From assembly GCF_000423405.1 (NCBI RefSeq), contig NZ_AUHX01000007.1:162813-226812 (forward strand): a stretch of 64,000 bases of DNA. The letters are read 5' to 3'. The position numbers and the translations under genes were made by a program. The notes under the pieces were generated by a model that searched no databases, was not told the origin of the DNA, and saw nothing but the letters and a program-made list of their open reading frames with translations. The first letter of the stretch is position 1; each line of letters starts with the position of its first letter. This DNA comes from Mesonia mobilis DSM 19841. Its GTDB lineage: Bacteria; Bacteroidota; Bacteroidia; Flavobacteriales; Flavobacteriaceae. This document shows, in pieces, positions 1 through 8,098 of this stretch.

Positions 1-943
1 AACGATCGCCAAACACGGCTTTTATCGCATTTAACTCTGCCCAATCTCCTTTTCTTGTACCGGGAGCGTGTGTAACTACCGCATCGACGTGATCTAATTT
101 TGCTTGCTTCAAGGCCATTTGCATCGATTTCTGAATACAAACCGCATCTTTGGATAATGAAATATTATGCGTAAGTTTTTCTGAAGCATAACCTAAACCC
201 AGAATTTCTGCCAAAGCTCGATCTGCATTTTTTTCAACAAAAAATGTGGAAGCTGCTTCGCCTAAAATCATCGTGTTTCGAGGCTTATCTATTTCTAAAC
301 TTCGGTTGGGCCATTTTTCTTTTTCATCAAAATTAGCATATAACTTTACGGCCTTCATCTGTGCGATGGTAAACGGAGTTAAAGGTGCTTCACTCCCACC
401 GACTAAAAAAGCTTCTGCCATATCGCTTTGAAGCCAAGCGGAAGCATTTAACAAACCGTGTAATGCTGTAGAACAAGTAATCGAATGACTAATTTCTGGC
501 CCTTCACTTTCTAAATCTTGCAACACCCAAGATGAAATATTTCCTAATGTGGTTGTTGGTGATGCTAAAGTTGAAGTTTTCCCTTCTTTTAAATATTGAT
601 CGTGGTATTGTTCGAATAAAGAAGTGGCTCCGCGTGAAGAACCGATATTGATCCCAAAATCTTTAGTTTCAGTTTTGCTTTTTTTGAAGGTTTCTCTTGC
701 TGAAAGAATAGCGTATAACACCGAAAGATCTAAATCTTGATACCTGGATTGCTCATTTTTTAACTTTTCAACTAAATTTTTACTTTCTTTATTTAGCTGA
801 GAAACATAAGTTGATTCATCAAGATAATTTACTGTGCTAAAAAAGTGCTTTTGCTGTAAATAATTTTGCCAAACTTGCTCTGAAGAATTGCCTAATGCAG
901 AAATAGAGGCAAACGAAGTAATAAATAATCGATCTTTCAACAC
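1..943 (-). CDS. beta-ketoacyl synthase, C-terminus cut by window edge
   Basis: Thiolase-fold condensing enzyme of the KAS I/II type, which extends acyl chains by decarboxylative Claisen condensation. About 314 residues are visible. The nucleophile is Cys157 in SITCSTALHG, followed by the typical LVGGSEAPLTP stretch, and the first catalytic His lies in VVTHAPGTRKGDW near the edge. The start must be GTG (941-943) or TTG (938-940), because an in-frame TAG lies directly upstream and there is no ATG. The gene follows bioA on the same strand, but an intrinsic terminator separates them. A role in making the pimeloyl precursor of biotin is an inference from position only; a secondary-metabolite or fatty-acid role is equally possible. 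Confidence 0.85.
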   Translation of the reverse strand, partial: MLKDRLFITSFASISALGNSSEQVWQNYLQQKHFFSTVNYLDESTYVSQLNKESKNLVEKLKNEQSRYQDLDLSVLYAILSARETFKKSKTETKDFGINIGSSRGATSLFEQYHDQYLKEGKTSTLASPTTTLGNISSWVLQDLESEGPEISHSITCSTALHGLLNASAWLQSDMAEAFLVGGSEAPLTPFTIAQMKAVKLYANFDEKEKWPNRSLEIDKPRNTMILGEAASTFFVEKNADRALAEILGLGYASEKLTHNISLSKDAVCIQKSMQMALKQAKLDHVDAVVTHAPGTRKGDWAELNAIKAVFGDR

Positions 944-983
944 CTAATCTTTTCTTTTAGGCAAATATCTAAACTAAATAGAT

Positions 984-1020
984 AAAAAAAAACTTCGAAC
1001 GAAAACGCCGAAGTTTTTTA
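984..1020 (-). terminator. intrinsic terminator after bioA
   Basis: Inverted repeat AAAAAACTTCG / CGAAGTTTTTT around a 12-base loop, ending in a T-run on the minus strand. It would end the mrp-bio transcript. The rest of the 229-base gap (944-1172) holds no gene that I can see. Confidence 0.75.
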
Positions 1021-1172
1021 AAAAATTAGGATACCCCAAACCTAATTTTGCATAACCCTTTAAATAAAATTACATTATCAATATTAAACATTTTTTTAGA
1101 AAAACAAAAGAATAATTTGATGTTTTATCAATTTTAACCTAAATAAATTCAAAAAATAACTAAAAATTCAAC

Positions 1173-2450
1173 TTATATATCATTTATATTTTCTAATAAA
1201 AGTAGAATCACTTCGTAAATCCTATATAGTTCTTCTGTAGTGATCACATAAGGACAAGCGATATAAATAGTATTTCCTAATGGCCTTAGGTAAACTCCGT
1301 GATTCATAAAAAAGTTATAGATCTTATCACGCAAATTACCGTAGCGATCATTTTCAACCGCTAGATCAAGCGCGAAAATGGTCCCGACACAACGTGTATT
1401 TTTAACCAACTTATGAGTTTTTACTTTTTCTTGAAATGCTAAATGTGAAGCTTCAATTCGTTTTATATTTTCTTGCATTTCTTCAGAAGTAAGTAATTCA
1501 ACTCCTGCCAAAGCCGCCGAACAAGCTAACGGGTTTGCCGTATAGGTATGCCCGTGAAATAAGCCTTTCGCAATATCTTCATCATAAAAAGCATCGAAGA
1601 TTTTTTGCGTACAAGAAGTTGCGCCCATTGGCAGCAAACCGGCAGTTAATGCTTTCGACATACAAACAATGTCCGGTTTTGTTTCGATATAATAAGAAGC
1701 AAAATTCTTTCCTGTTTTTCCGAAACCGGTCATCACTTCATCGGCCACCAAAACAATATCGTGTTGTTTACAAAGTTTCAATATTTCATTTAAACCTTTA
1801 GCATCGTGCATTTTCATCGCTGCGGCGCCTTGCACCAAAGGCTCATAAATAAATCCGGCTAGCGGAGTTTCTCGGTGAATTTCTTCTATTCGCTTTAAAA
1901 TTTCTTCGGTATTTTCTCCATTGGGTACAGGAATACGTTTTACCGCTATAAAATGATCTTGAAAAGCACCATTATAAACCGATAGATCTGAAACCGACAT
2001 TGCCCCAAACGTATCGCCGTGAAAACCTTCTTCGAAAGCTAGCATTATTTTACGATCGTTTTGCTGATTATAGTGGTATTGCAACGCCATTTTTATTCCG
2101 ATCTCGGTCGCAGTTGAACCATTATCGTTGAAGAATATTTTTTGTTGACCTTCCGGTAATATTTCAACTAAAGCTTCAGAAAGTTTTATTGCGGGTTCGT
2201 GCGTAAAACCACTAAATACGACTTGATCGAGATTTTTCATTTGAGCAGCAACTTTCTCGGTAATATATTCGTTGCAATGACCGTAAACCGCCGTGTACCA
2301 TGAAGAAATCCCGTCGATGTATTTTTTACCGGCATCGTCGGTTAACCAAACTCCGCTCGCTTTTTTGATGGGCAACATTTCTTTTTTCAGTTTGTGTTGC
2401 GTAAGCGGATGCCAAATATGTTGTTGGTCTCTTTCTACTAAATTGCTCAT
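1173..2450 (-). CDS. bioA: adenosylmethionine-8-amino-7-oxononanoate aminotransferase (DAPA synthase)
   Basis: PLP-dependent class III aminotransferase that converts 7-keto-8-aminopelargonate to 7,8-diaminopelargonate with S-adenosylmethionine as amino donor, the third step of biotin ring assembly. At 425 residues it has family length. The N-terminal HIWHPLTQH motif is typical of BioA, the cofactor-site DEVMTGFGKTG lies at 237-247, and the Schiff-base lysine is K266 in MSKALTAG. Its ATG overlaps the bioD stop by four bases (ATGA), so translation is probably coupled. It is the last gene of the mrp-bio run and is followed by a strong terminator. Confidence 0.96.
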   Translation of the reverse strand: MSNLVERDQQHIWHPLTQHKLKKEMLPIKKASGVWLTDDAGKKYIDGISSWYTAVYGHCNEYITEKVAAQMKNLDQVVFSGFTHEPAIKLSEALVEILPEGQQKIFFNDNGSTATEIGIKMALQYHYNQQNDRKIMLAFEEGFHGDTFGAMSVSDLSVYNGAFQDHFIAVKRIPVPNGENTEEILKRIEEIHRETPLAGFIYEPLVQGAAAMKMHDAKGLNEILKLCKQHDIVLVADEVMTGFGKTGKNFASYYIETKPDIVCMSKALTAGLLPMGATSCTQKIFDAFYDEDIAKGLFHGHTYTANPLACSAALAGVELLTSEEMQENIKRIEASHLAFQEKVKTHKLVKNTRCVGTIFALDLAVENDRYGNLRDKIYNFFMNHGVYLRPLGNTIYIACPYVITTEELYRIYEVILLLLENINDI

Positions 2451-3070
2451 AGATTTTTTAATTTTTCACGGAATATTTCAGCGTATTCTCGTACTACATT
2501 TTCATCAAAATAAGGTTCTTGATCTATTCTGCCCAGAATTGGGACTTGAGCCATTTCTTCAATAATACTTTCAGTCGCCGGATGTTCTTCTCCGCTAAAT
2601 ATAATTCCGGCACAAGTTAAACCACGAGATTTTAAGGCTTCGATCGTGAGTAACGTATGATTTATGCTTCCTAAATAATGTCTTGAAACCACAATAATTT
2701 TGTCTTCTTTCTGCATTAAATCGGCAATGGTTTGCGTAGAATTGATAGGCACTAAAAGTCCGCCGGCTCCTTCAATCACTAAATAATCATTGGTAGTGGT
2801 TGGGCGTTTAACTTCCTCTGCCTTGATTTGAACTTGATCGATTTCTGCCGCTGCGTGCGGACTCATAGGCGTTTTTAGCGCATACGCATTGGGATGAAAT
2901 TTGGTTACTGAATTACTCACCAAACGTTCTACCTTATGCGTATCTGAGTTTTCTAAATCTCCGGCTTGTATAGGCTTAAAATAATCAGCCTGTAAAGCTT
3001 CTGTCACGATAGCAGAAGCTACGGTTTTGCCAACTTCAGTTCCGATTCCTGTTATAAAAACGTGTTTCAT
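2447..3070 (-). CDS. bioD: dethiobiotin synthase
   Basis: ATP-dependent carboxylase that closes the ureido ring of dethiobiotin from 7,8-diaminopelargonate and CO2. The protein has 207 residues, close to the usual 210-230. The P-loop GIGTEVGKT (8-16, catalytic K15) is at the N-terminus, and VIEGAGGLLVP is the conserved BioD switch region near residue 100. It overlaps the DUF2007 gene upstream and bioA downstream by four bases each, so the three are almost certainly one transcript. Confidence 0.96.
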   Translation of the reverse strand: MKHVFITGIGTEVGKTVASAIVTEALQADYFKPIQAGDLENSDTHKVERLVSNSVTKFHPNAYALKTPMSPHAAAEIDQVQIKAEEVKRPTTTNDYLVIEGAGGLLVPINSTQTIADLMQKEDKIIVVSRHYLGSINHTLLTIEALKSRGLTCAGIIFSGEEHPATESIIEEMAQVPILGRIDQEPYFDENVVREYAEIFREKLKNL

Positions 3071-3483
3071 TCTAGGTTAAATTTGGTTTTGCAATCTTCG
3101 CAACGATATTCATATTTGGTATAAATTGGGTAAAGCCCGAAAAGCAAAAAATTAAAGATAAAAGCAAGGAAAGATTTCACATCGTTCACATTCGTAAAAT
3201 AATCGATTTTTGTACTGTCGCAATTTGGGCAATGTAATTGGTGCCCTTGATCGTCTAAAGAATATTCGCTTAACTCTTTTAAAACTTCTTTGGCTCGTGC
3301 TTCATCTTCTGCCGCTACCAAGAGTTTTACGCCGCCAATTGCGTTACTCACTAACGGATCGGTATCGATCGTATATTGGTCGGCCAAATATACCTTAATT
3401 TCTTCTGCTTCTAATCTTCCTTTAAAAATTTGAGCTTCCGAAGAAAATTGATAGGTCGCAATTTTTACTAAATTTTCCTTCAT
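3067..3483 (-). CDS. DUF2007 / zinc-ribbon membrane-associated protein
   Basis: Small protein of 138 residues of unknown function. The N-terminal half has the ferredoxin-like DUF2007 pattern (KIATYQFSSEAQIFKGRLEAE, then KLLVAAEDEARAKEVL). The C-terminal half has a zinc ribbon made of CPNC near residue 85 and CEDC near residue 130, with a hydrophobic segment FLAFIFNFLLFGLYPI between the pairs. I place the start at the ATG at 3481-3483, which shares a base with the bioF stop (TAATG); a longer frame would run into bioF. Lying between bioF and bioD it is probably co-expressed with biotin synthesis, but nothing in it indicates a biotin enzyme. Confidence 0.8.
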   Translation of the reverse strand: MKENLVKIATYQFSSEAQIFKGRLEAEEIKVYLADQYTIDTDPLVSNAIGGVKLLVAAEDEARAKEVLKELSEYSLDDQGHQLHCPNCDSTKIDYFTNVNDVKSFLAFIFNFLLFGLYPIYTKYEYRCEDCKTKFNLE

Positions 3484-4619
3484 TACAGTTCGTGTTTCAA
3501 ACACTGCAAAACTGAGAAAATTTCTTCTTTTAAATTGTAACTATGTAAACAAAATCGCAAACGCTCTTCGCCTTTGGCAACCGTTGGCGATAAAATAGGT
3601 TTTACTAAATATTGTTGTTGCTGAAGTTTCTCTGCAATTGCTTTCACTTGTTCATTTCCCGGAATAATACAAGATTGAATAGCAGAATCACTAGCAATAA
3701 ATACATCTTTCAAAGCTAAGTTCTCTACTTGTTGCTGAAAATAAGTAATGTTTTGCTGAAGTTTTTTAATTGCTGAAGTATGCGTTAATTCTTGATAAGC
3801 TGAAGAAATTGTAGCTACCGAATGCGGAGCAATAGCCGTGGTATAAATAAAACTTCTCGTAAAGTTGATAATGAATTCTTTTAAAGTTTCACTCCCTAAA
3901 ATTGCGGCTCCGTGAGCGCCTAAACCTTTCCCAAACGTAACAATTCTCGCGAAAACTTTGTGATGTAAGTTTAAATGCTGCAATAAACCTTCACCTCTTT
4001 CTCCAAAAACACCTAAAGCGTGCGCTTCATCTACGACCAGAAAGATATTATTTTCATTACAAAACTTCACCAAAGCCGGTAAATCTGGATGATCGCCATC
4101 CATTGAAAAAATAGATTCGGTAACCACATAAACTTCTCCCGAAGTAGAAAGTTTTTCAACTTTAGTCTGTAGATCTTCAAGATCATTATGCTTAAACTTA
4201 TACGACTTTGCCAACCCCATTTGCAAACCATCTCGAATGGAAGCGTGAATTAATTCATCGTAAAAAACAACATCTCCACGCTGCGGAATACTTGAAAAAA
4301 AACCCACATTGGCATCGTAACCCGAATTAAATAGAATCGCATTTTCTGATTGATGAAACGCTGCGATTTGCGCTTCAACCGCTTCGTGAATTTTAAAATT
4401 CCCTGAGATTAACCGTGATCCTGTAGAATTGTTTTGCTGAAGTTGATGTTCTTCTAAAAAATTCAACGAACGCTGATAGATCTTTTCATTTTTAGAAAAA
4501 CCTAAATAGTCGTTAGCATAAAAATCTACTCCTTCTGAAGGTGAAGAAAGTGTTCGTAACGAATTATTTTCTTTTCGCTGTTGAAGTTTTTGAAGTATTC
4601 TTCGAGGAGTTGCCGACAC
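3483..4619 (-). CDS. bioF: 8-amino-7-oxononanoate synthase (KAPA synthase)
   Basis: PLP-dependent alpha-oxoamine synthase that condenses a pimeloyl thioester with alanine, opening biotin ring assembly. The protein has 378 residues. TGSRLISGN (66-74), VVDEAHALGVFG (195-206) and the PLP lysine K231 in TFGKGLGAHG are all present. The start codon is GTG (4617-4619) directly abutting the mrpG stop, so there is no space for a separate promoter. A 2-amino-3-ketobutyrate ligase is an alternative for this fold, but the bioD and bioA neighbours favour BioF. Confidence 0.93.
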   Translation of the reverse strand: MSATPRRILQKLQQRKENNSLRTLSSPSEGVDFYANDYLGFSKNEKIYQRSLNFLEEHQLQQNNSTGSRLISGNFKIHEAVEAQIAAFHQSENAILFNSGYDANVGFFSSIPQRGDVVFYDELIHASIRDGLQMGLAKSYKFKHNDLEDLQTKVEKLSTSGEVYVVTESIFSMDGDHPDLPALVKFCNENNIFLVVDEAHALGVFGERGEGLLQHLNLHHKVFARIVTFGKGLGAHGAAILGSETLKEFIINFTRSFIYTTAIAPHSVATISSAYQELTHTSAIKKLQQNITYFQQQVENLALKDVFIASDSAIQSCIIPGNEQVKAIAEKLQQQQYLVKPILSPTVAKGEERLRFCLHSYNLKEEIFSVLQCLKHEL

Positions 4620-5033
4620 TTATAAAAGATCTCGTTCTTTAATTTTTTTCTTTCGCTTTTCGTCTTCATCCTCAAATTCTTCTCCGCTTGAAAGTCGATG
4701 CGAATTAGGTTGATATTTACCGTCTAACTCATCGGTTACCGATTTTTCCCACAATTTATTTCCGGAGAAATAAGAAGCTCTCCCAATTAAATGTGCGCCC
4801 ACCGGTGATGTTAGAATTATAAACAAAACGATCGCTAAAACACGCGAAGTAACCGAAAGGTTATCAAAATAAATTGCTGCACTTGCTAAAATTAAACCTA
4901 CACCCAGAGTGACTGCCTTTGTAGTTACAGAAATACGCAAATAAGCATCGGGCATTCGCACAAATCCTACGGCAGCTAACAGAATAAAAATAGCGCCTAA
5001 ACTCGATAATATGATGATTAAAATGTTAGTCAT
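4620..5033 (-). CDS. mrpG: Mrp-type Na+/H+ antiporter subunit G
   Basis: Small membrane subunit of the multisubunit cation/proton antiporter, 137 residues. Three hydrophobic segments are visible (IIILSSLGAIFILLAAVGFVR; the segment near 45-60; VLAIVLFIILTSPVGAHLIGRA), the last containing the family signature TSPVGAHLIGRA. A charged cytoplasmic tail rich in E, D and K (about 110-137) follows. It overlaps mrpF upstream by eight bases and directly abuts bioF downstream. Confidence 0.93.
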   Translation of the reverse strand: MTNILIIILSSLGAIFILLAAVGFVRMPDAYLRISVTTKAVTLGVGLILASAAIYFDNLSVTSRVLAIVLFIILTSPVGAHLIGRASYFSGNKLWEKSVTDELDGKYQPNSHRLSSGEEFEDEDEKRKKKIKERDLL

Positions 5034-5325
5034 CTCTTCGTTGTTTTTCTCTTTTTTTACGATTTCTTTTTTCTAAATAATAAGAAAAAGCGACCGTACT
5101 TAAAAAGGCAATTAAACCCAAGATCATCGCAATATCTAAAAATGTAGATTGATCGTAAACAATACTATAAATGGCGATAAGTGTTATACCAATGGTGATT
5201 AATAAATCTAGCGCCACTACACGATCGGCAATGCTTGGCCCCATCACAAATCGACAGAACACCAATAGCACCGAAATGGCTAAAATTGGCAATATGATAT
5301 AATATAAATACTCTTCAATCGTCAT
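5026..5325 (-). CDS. mrpF: Mrp-type Na+/H+ antiporter subunit F
   Basis: Membrane subunit of 99 residues with three predicted transmembrane helices. FVMGPSIADRVVALDLL (about 26-42) is the MrpF hallmark. The basic tail KRNRKKREKQRRDD faces the cytoplasm by the positive-inside rule. It overlaps mrpE by four bases and mrpG by eight, so stoichiometric translation within the complex is likely. Confidence 0.93.
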   Translation of the reverse strand: MTIEEYLYYIILPILAISVLLVFCRFVMGPSIADRVVALDLLITIGITLIAIYSIVYDQSTFLDIAMILGLIAFLSTVAFSYYLEKRNRKKREKQRRDD

Positions 5326-5798
5326 CTTAAAATCTCTAATAAACGTTTTTCAAATCCGTTTTTTATATCGTCGATAAAGGCTTGTTTATCGCTTAAATAC
5401 ATCGCGTGAACATACAAGACTTTTCTGTCGTCTGAAACGTCTAAACTCAAAGTTCCCGGTGTTAATGTAATTAAATTTGCTAGTAAAGTAATCTCTAAAT
5501 TCGTTTCTGCTTCTAACGGAACTCTCACAATACCGGGCGTCATATAAAACTTAGGAGTTACCACATCGTAAGCCACTTGCAGGTTTGCTTTTAATAATTC
5601 CCATAAGAAGAAAAAGACAAAAGCAATTAGCTTCGGAATGATCTTGAAATACTTTGCATCGCCTCTTCCTTTGGTAATTACGTATAAAATAATAAAGCTC
5701 AAAATAAAGCCAAACACATAATTAAGGAAGGCAAAATCTCCCGTAATCGCCACCCAAATAAAAGTTAGTAATATGTTAGATAAAAATCTGTTTTTCAT
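5322..5798 (-). CDS. mrpE: Mrp-type Na+/H+ antiporter subunit E
   Basis: MrpE-family subunit, 158 residues. The N-terminal two-thirds is membrane-embedded (LLTFIWVAITGDFAFLNYVFG and IAFVFFFLWELLKANLQVAYDV), and the soluble C-terminal part contains LLANLITLTPGTLSLDV, the MrpE signature. It lies one base after the mrpD stop and overlaps mrpF by four bases. Confidence 0.93.
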   Translation of the reverse strand: MKNRFLSNILLTFIWVAITGDFAFLNYVFGFILSFIILYVITKGRGDAKYFKIIPKLIAFVFFFLWELLKANLQVAYDVVTPKFYMTPGIVRVPLEAETNLEITLLANLITLTPGTLSLDVSDDRKVLYVHAMYLSDKQAFIDDIKNGFEKRLLEILR

Positions 5799-5799
5799 C

Positions 5800-7314
5800 T
5801 TAATTATTTTGCGGCATTACCGCTTCAATGTATTGCGTATTATCTATTAATTCTGAAGCAATTCTATTGGATAGTTGTTGCATATGTTCTGCACCAAAAC
5901 CGATGTATAACGAAACTCCTGCCAACAAAATTATCGGCGCTAGAAACTGAAATTTCTTCAACCTATTCATCTTCTGAAAATACAAAAAGTGATCTCTCTT
6001 AGGTAAATCTTCTCCTTTTTTCCAGAAAACATTAGACCAAAGTCGAGCGATAATGATTAACGTAAGTAAACTCCCGAAAATTATTGCGCCCATAATCACA
6101 TAGTTTTTTTCATTTAAACTTGCGATGATCAACGAAACTTTAGGCCAAAAACCTGAAAATGGCGGCACTCCAATTACTGAAAGTAAAGGAATAAACATCA
6201 ACAAACTCAACTTAGGGAAGTTGGCATATAAATCTCCCAAAAGCCTTACGTTATTTGTTCCTTTAATTCTATAAATCAATCCGCTTACCATAAACAGATT
6301 AGTTTTTACCATAATATCGTGAATCAGGTAAAAAACCATTCCGGCAAAAGCAATTTCGGTTCCCATTCCTAATCCGGCGATCATAAACCCAATATGACAA
6401 ATAATAAGGTACGAAAAAATCTTACGGACATTTTTTTGCACTAATGAACCTATGGCCCCACTAAAAATGGTGAGCACCGCAACTACTAGTAAAATATCAT
6501 CTAAAAAGACATCGTCTAAAAAGATAAGACTAAAAATCCTGATCAATGCATAAACTCCTACTTTGGTAAGTAAACCTCCAAAAATAGCAGCCACTGCCGA
6601 TGGAGGCGTGTGATAAGAAGCCGGCAACCAAAAATATAACGGAAAAACCGCCGACTTGATCCCGAAACCAACTAAAAATAAAATAGCAGCCACTTCTACC
6701 AGTTTTCTATTTTCTAACTGCGGAATGATGGTTGCTAAATCGGCCATATTTAAAGAACCTGCTAAACCATACAACACTGCAATTGCTGTTAAAAATATTA
6801 TTGAAGCTAGAATATTTAAGGTGAAGTATTTTACTGCACCTTCGATCTGAGCTTTTTCCCCGCCCAAGGTGATCAATACGAAAGATGAAATAATAATGAT
6901 TTCGAACCAAACGTAAAGGTTAAAAATATCTCCTGTTAAAAACGCACCCGTTAAACCTAGCAATAGAAAATGATAAATAGGAAAATACCCAAAGCGTAAT
7001 CGCGCCGGGATCACCGATGCTGAAGAAAAAAATGAAACTGCTAAACCTGCGATCGAAGTTAGTAAAACTAAGGTTGCAGAAAGCGTATCTGCTACGAAAG
7101 TAATCCCGTAAGGAGCTTCCCAACTTGCGGCTTGAACGGTTTGTATGCCCGAATTCCAAACCGTGTAAAATAAAACTCCCGAAAGAAAAACGGCTATAAA
7201 ACCACCAACAATGCTAATTATTTTTTGTGCATCGATTTTCTTCCAAAAAAACATGAGGAAGATGCTCAAAAATAATTGAAACAATAAAGGATATAATAAT
7301 AGTTGCTGCATCAT
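5800..7314 (-). CDS. mrpD: Mrp-type Na+/H+ antiporter subunit D (NuoM/N-like)
   Basis: Large proton-translocating subunit of 504 residues, homologous to NuoL/M/N of complex I, with about 14 hydrophobic segments. The antiporter domain motif GFGIKSAVFPLYFWLPASYH (about 216-235) and the later LIHDIMVKTNLFMVSG carry the lysines and histidines of the proton path. Its ATG directly abuts the mrpC stop. The subunit order A-B-C-D-E-F-G matches group 1 Mrp systems, which lack the MrpA/B fusion of some other bacteria. Confidence 0.94.
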   Translation of the reverse strand: MMQQLLLYPLLFQLFLSIFLMFFWKKIDAQKIISIVGGFIAVFLSGVLFYTVWNSGIQTVQAASWEAPYGITFVADTLSATLVLLTSIAGLAVSFFSSASVIPARLRFGYFPIYHFLLLGLTGAFLTGDIFNLYVWFEIIIISSFVLITLGGEKAQIEGAVKYFTLNILASIIFLTAIAVLYGLAGSLNMADLATIIPQLENRKLVEVAAILFLVGFGIKSAVFPLYFWLPASYHTPPSAVAAIFGGLLTKVGVYALIRIFSLIFLDDVFLDDILLVVAVLTIFSGAIGSLVQKNVRKIFSYLIICHIGFMIAGLGMGTEIAFAGMVFYLIHDIMVKTNLFMVSGLIYRIKGTNNVRLLGDLYANFPKLSLLMFIPLLSVIGVPPFSGFWPKVSLIIASLNEKNYVIMGAIIFGSLLTLIIIARLWSNVFWKKGEDLPKRDHFLYFQKMNRLKKFQFLAPIILLAGVSLYIGFGAEHMQQLSNRIASELIDNTQYIEAVMPQNN

Positions 7315-7671
7315 TTATTTATAATCTTCTTCAATCGTGTTCATTTCATCTAAATCGTCGGTCTTCACTACTTGGTAAGCTCTTTTTATTAAAATAATGG
7401 CAAAAGATTGCAAACCAAAGCTAATTACAATAGCTGTTAAAATAAGTGCCTGCGGAACCGGATCTGCATATATTTCTGTAAATATTTTTGAATCGCCCGG
7501 TATAATTGGCGGATGACCTTTGGTAATTCTTCCTAATAAAAAAATTAAGAGGTTGGCGCCGTTACTAATAATAATTAAACCAATAATCAATTTCACCAAA
7601 CTTCTGCGCAGCATCATATACAATCCTGCTGCATAAAGTAATCCTGTTATAATTGCTAATAGAAACTCCAT
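7315..7671 (-). CDS. mrpC: Mrp-type Na+/H+ antiporter subunit C (NuoK-like)
   Basis: NuoK-like subunit of 118 residues with three transmembrane segments. [16 protein letters not shown] and [21 protein letters not shown] are the conserved MrpC sequences; the latter matches the NuoK core around its buried acidic residue. It is separated from mrpB by one base and from mrpD by none. Confidence 0.94.
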   Translation of the reverse strand: MEFLLAIITGLLYAAGLYMMLRRSLVKLIIGLIIISNGANLLIFLLGRITKGHPPIIPGDSKIFTEIYADPVPQALILTAIVISFGLQSFAIILIKRAYQVVKTDDLDEMNTIEEDYK

Positions 7672-7672
7672 A

Positions 7673-8086
7673 TTAAGCCGATTCTGAAATTGTAAAAATG
7701 ATGGTTAACGTTACTCCTTGCACAACAATATAAACCCCAATATCAAAAAATAGCGCTGTTCCTAATTTCCCTAAAACAGGAATGGCGTCGTGCATCCAAA
7801 GTCCTGTCATAAAAGGTTCATCAAAACCAATTACCGGTAAAACTCCGCTTAAAAATGAAACTGCTAAACCTACCGGCATCAAATAACCGGGATGAAACTT
7901 CAGCAGTCTTTTTGTATTTTTTAATCCGTTCGCAAATGCGTGTAATACAAATGCGATCGATGCGATTAAACCACCAACAAAACCACCACCCGGCAAATAA
8001 TGTCCTCTTAGTAAAATAAAAATAGAGATCAAGAGCAATATGGGTAGCAAATAATTAGAGGCTGTTCGTAAAATAAGTGTCTTCAT
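7673..8086 (-). CDS. mrpB: Mrp-type Na+/H+ antiporter subunit B
   Basis: MrpB subunit of 137 residues with four hydrophobic segments. The family signature [17 protein letters not shown] lies at about 27-43. It stands alone here, whereas in some lineages MrpB is also present as an MrpA C-terminal domain. The gap to mrpA is 12 bases and to mrpC one base. Confidence 0.94.
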   Translation of the reverse strand: MKTLILRTASNYLLPILLLISIFILLRGHYLPGGGFVGGLIASIAFVLHAFANGLKNTKRLLKFHPGYLMPVGLAVSFLSGVLPVIGFDEPFMTGLWMHDAIPVLGKLGTALFFDIGVYIVVQGVTLTIIFTISESA

Positions 8087-8098
8087 AACTCTACTTCA

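Noticed and set aside
1..943. Assignment of the beta-ketoacyl synthase as BioZ
   Set aside because: BioZ is a FabH-like (KAS III) enzyme; the active-site context here is KAS I/II type.
6707..7159. Open frames on the minus strand inside mrpD in another phase
   Set aside because: They overlap a certain gene and show no domain; they are side effects of the mrpD codon pattern.
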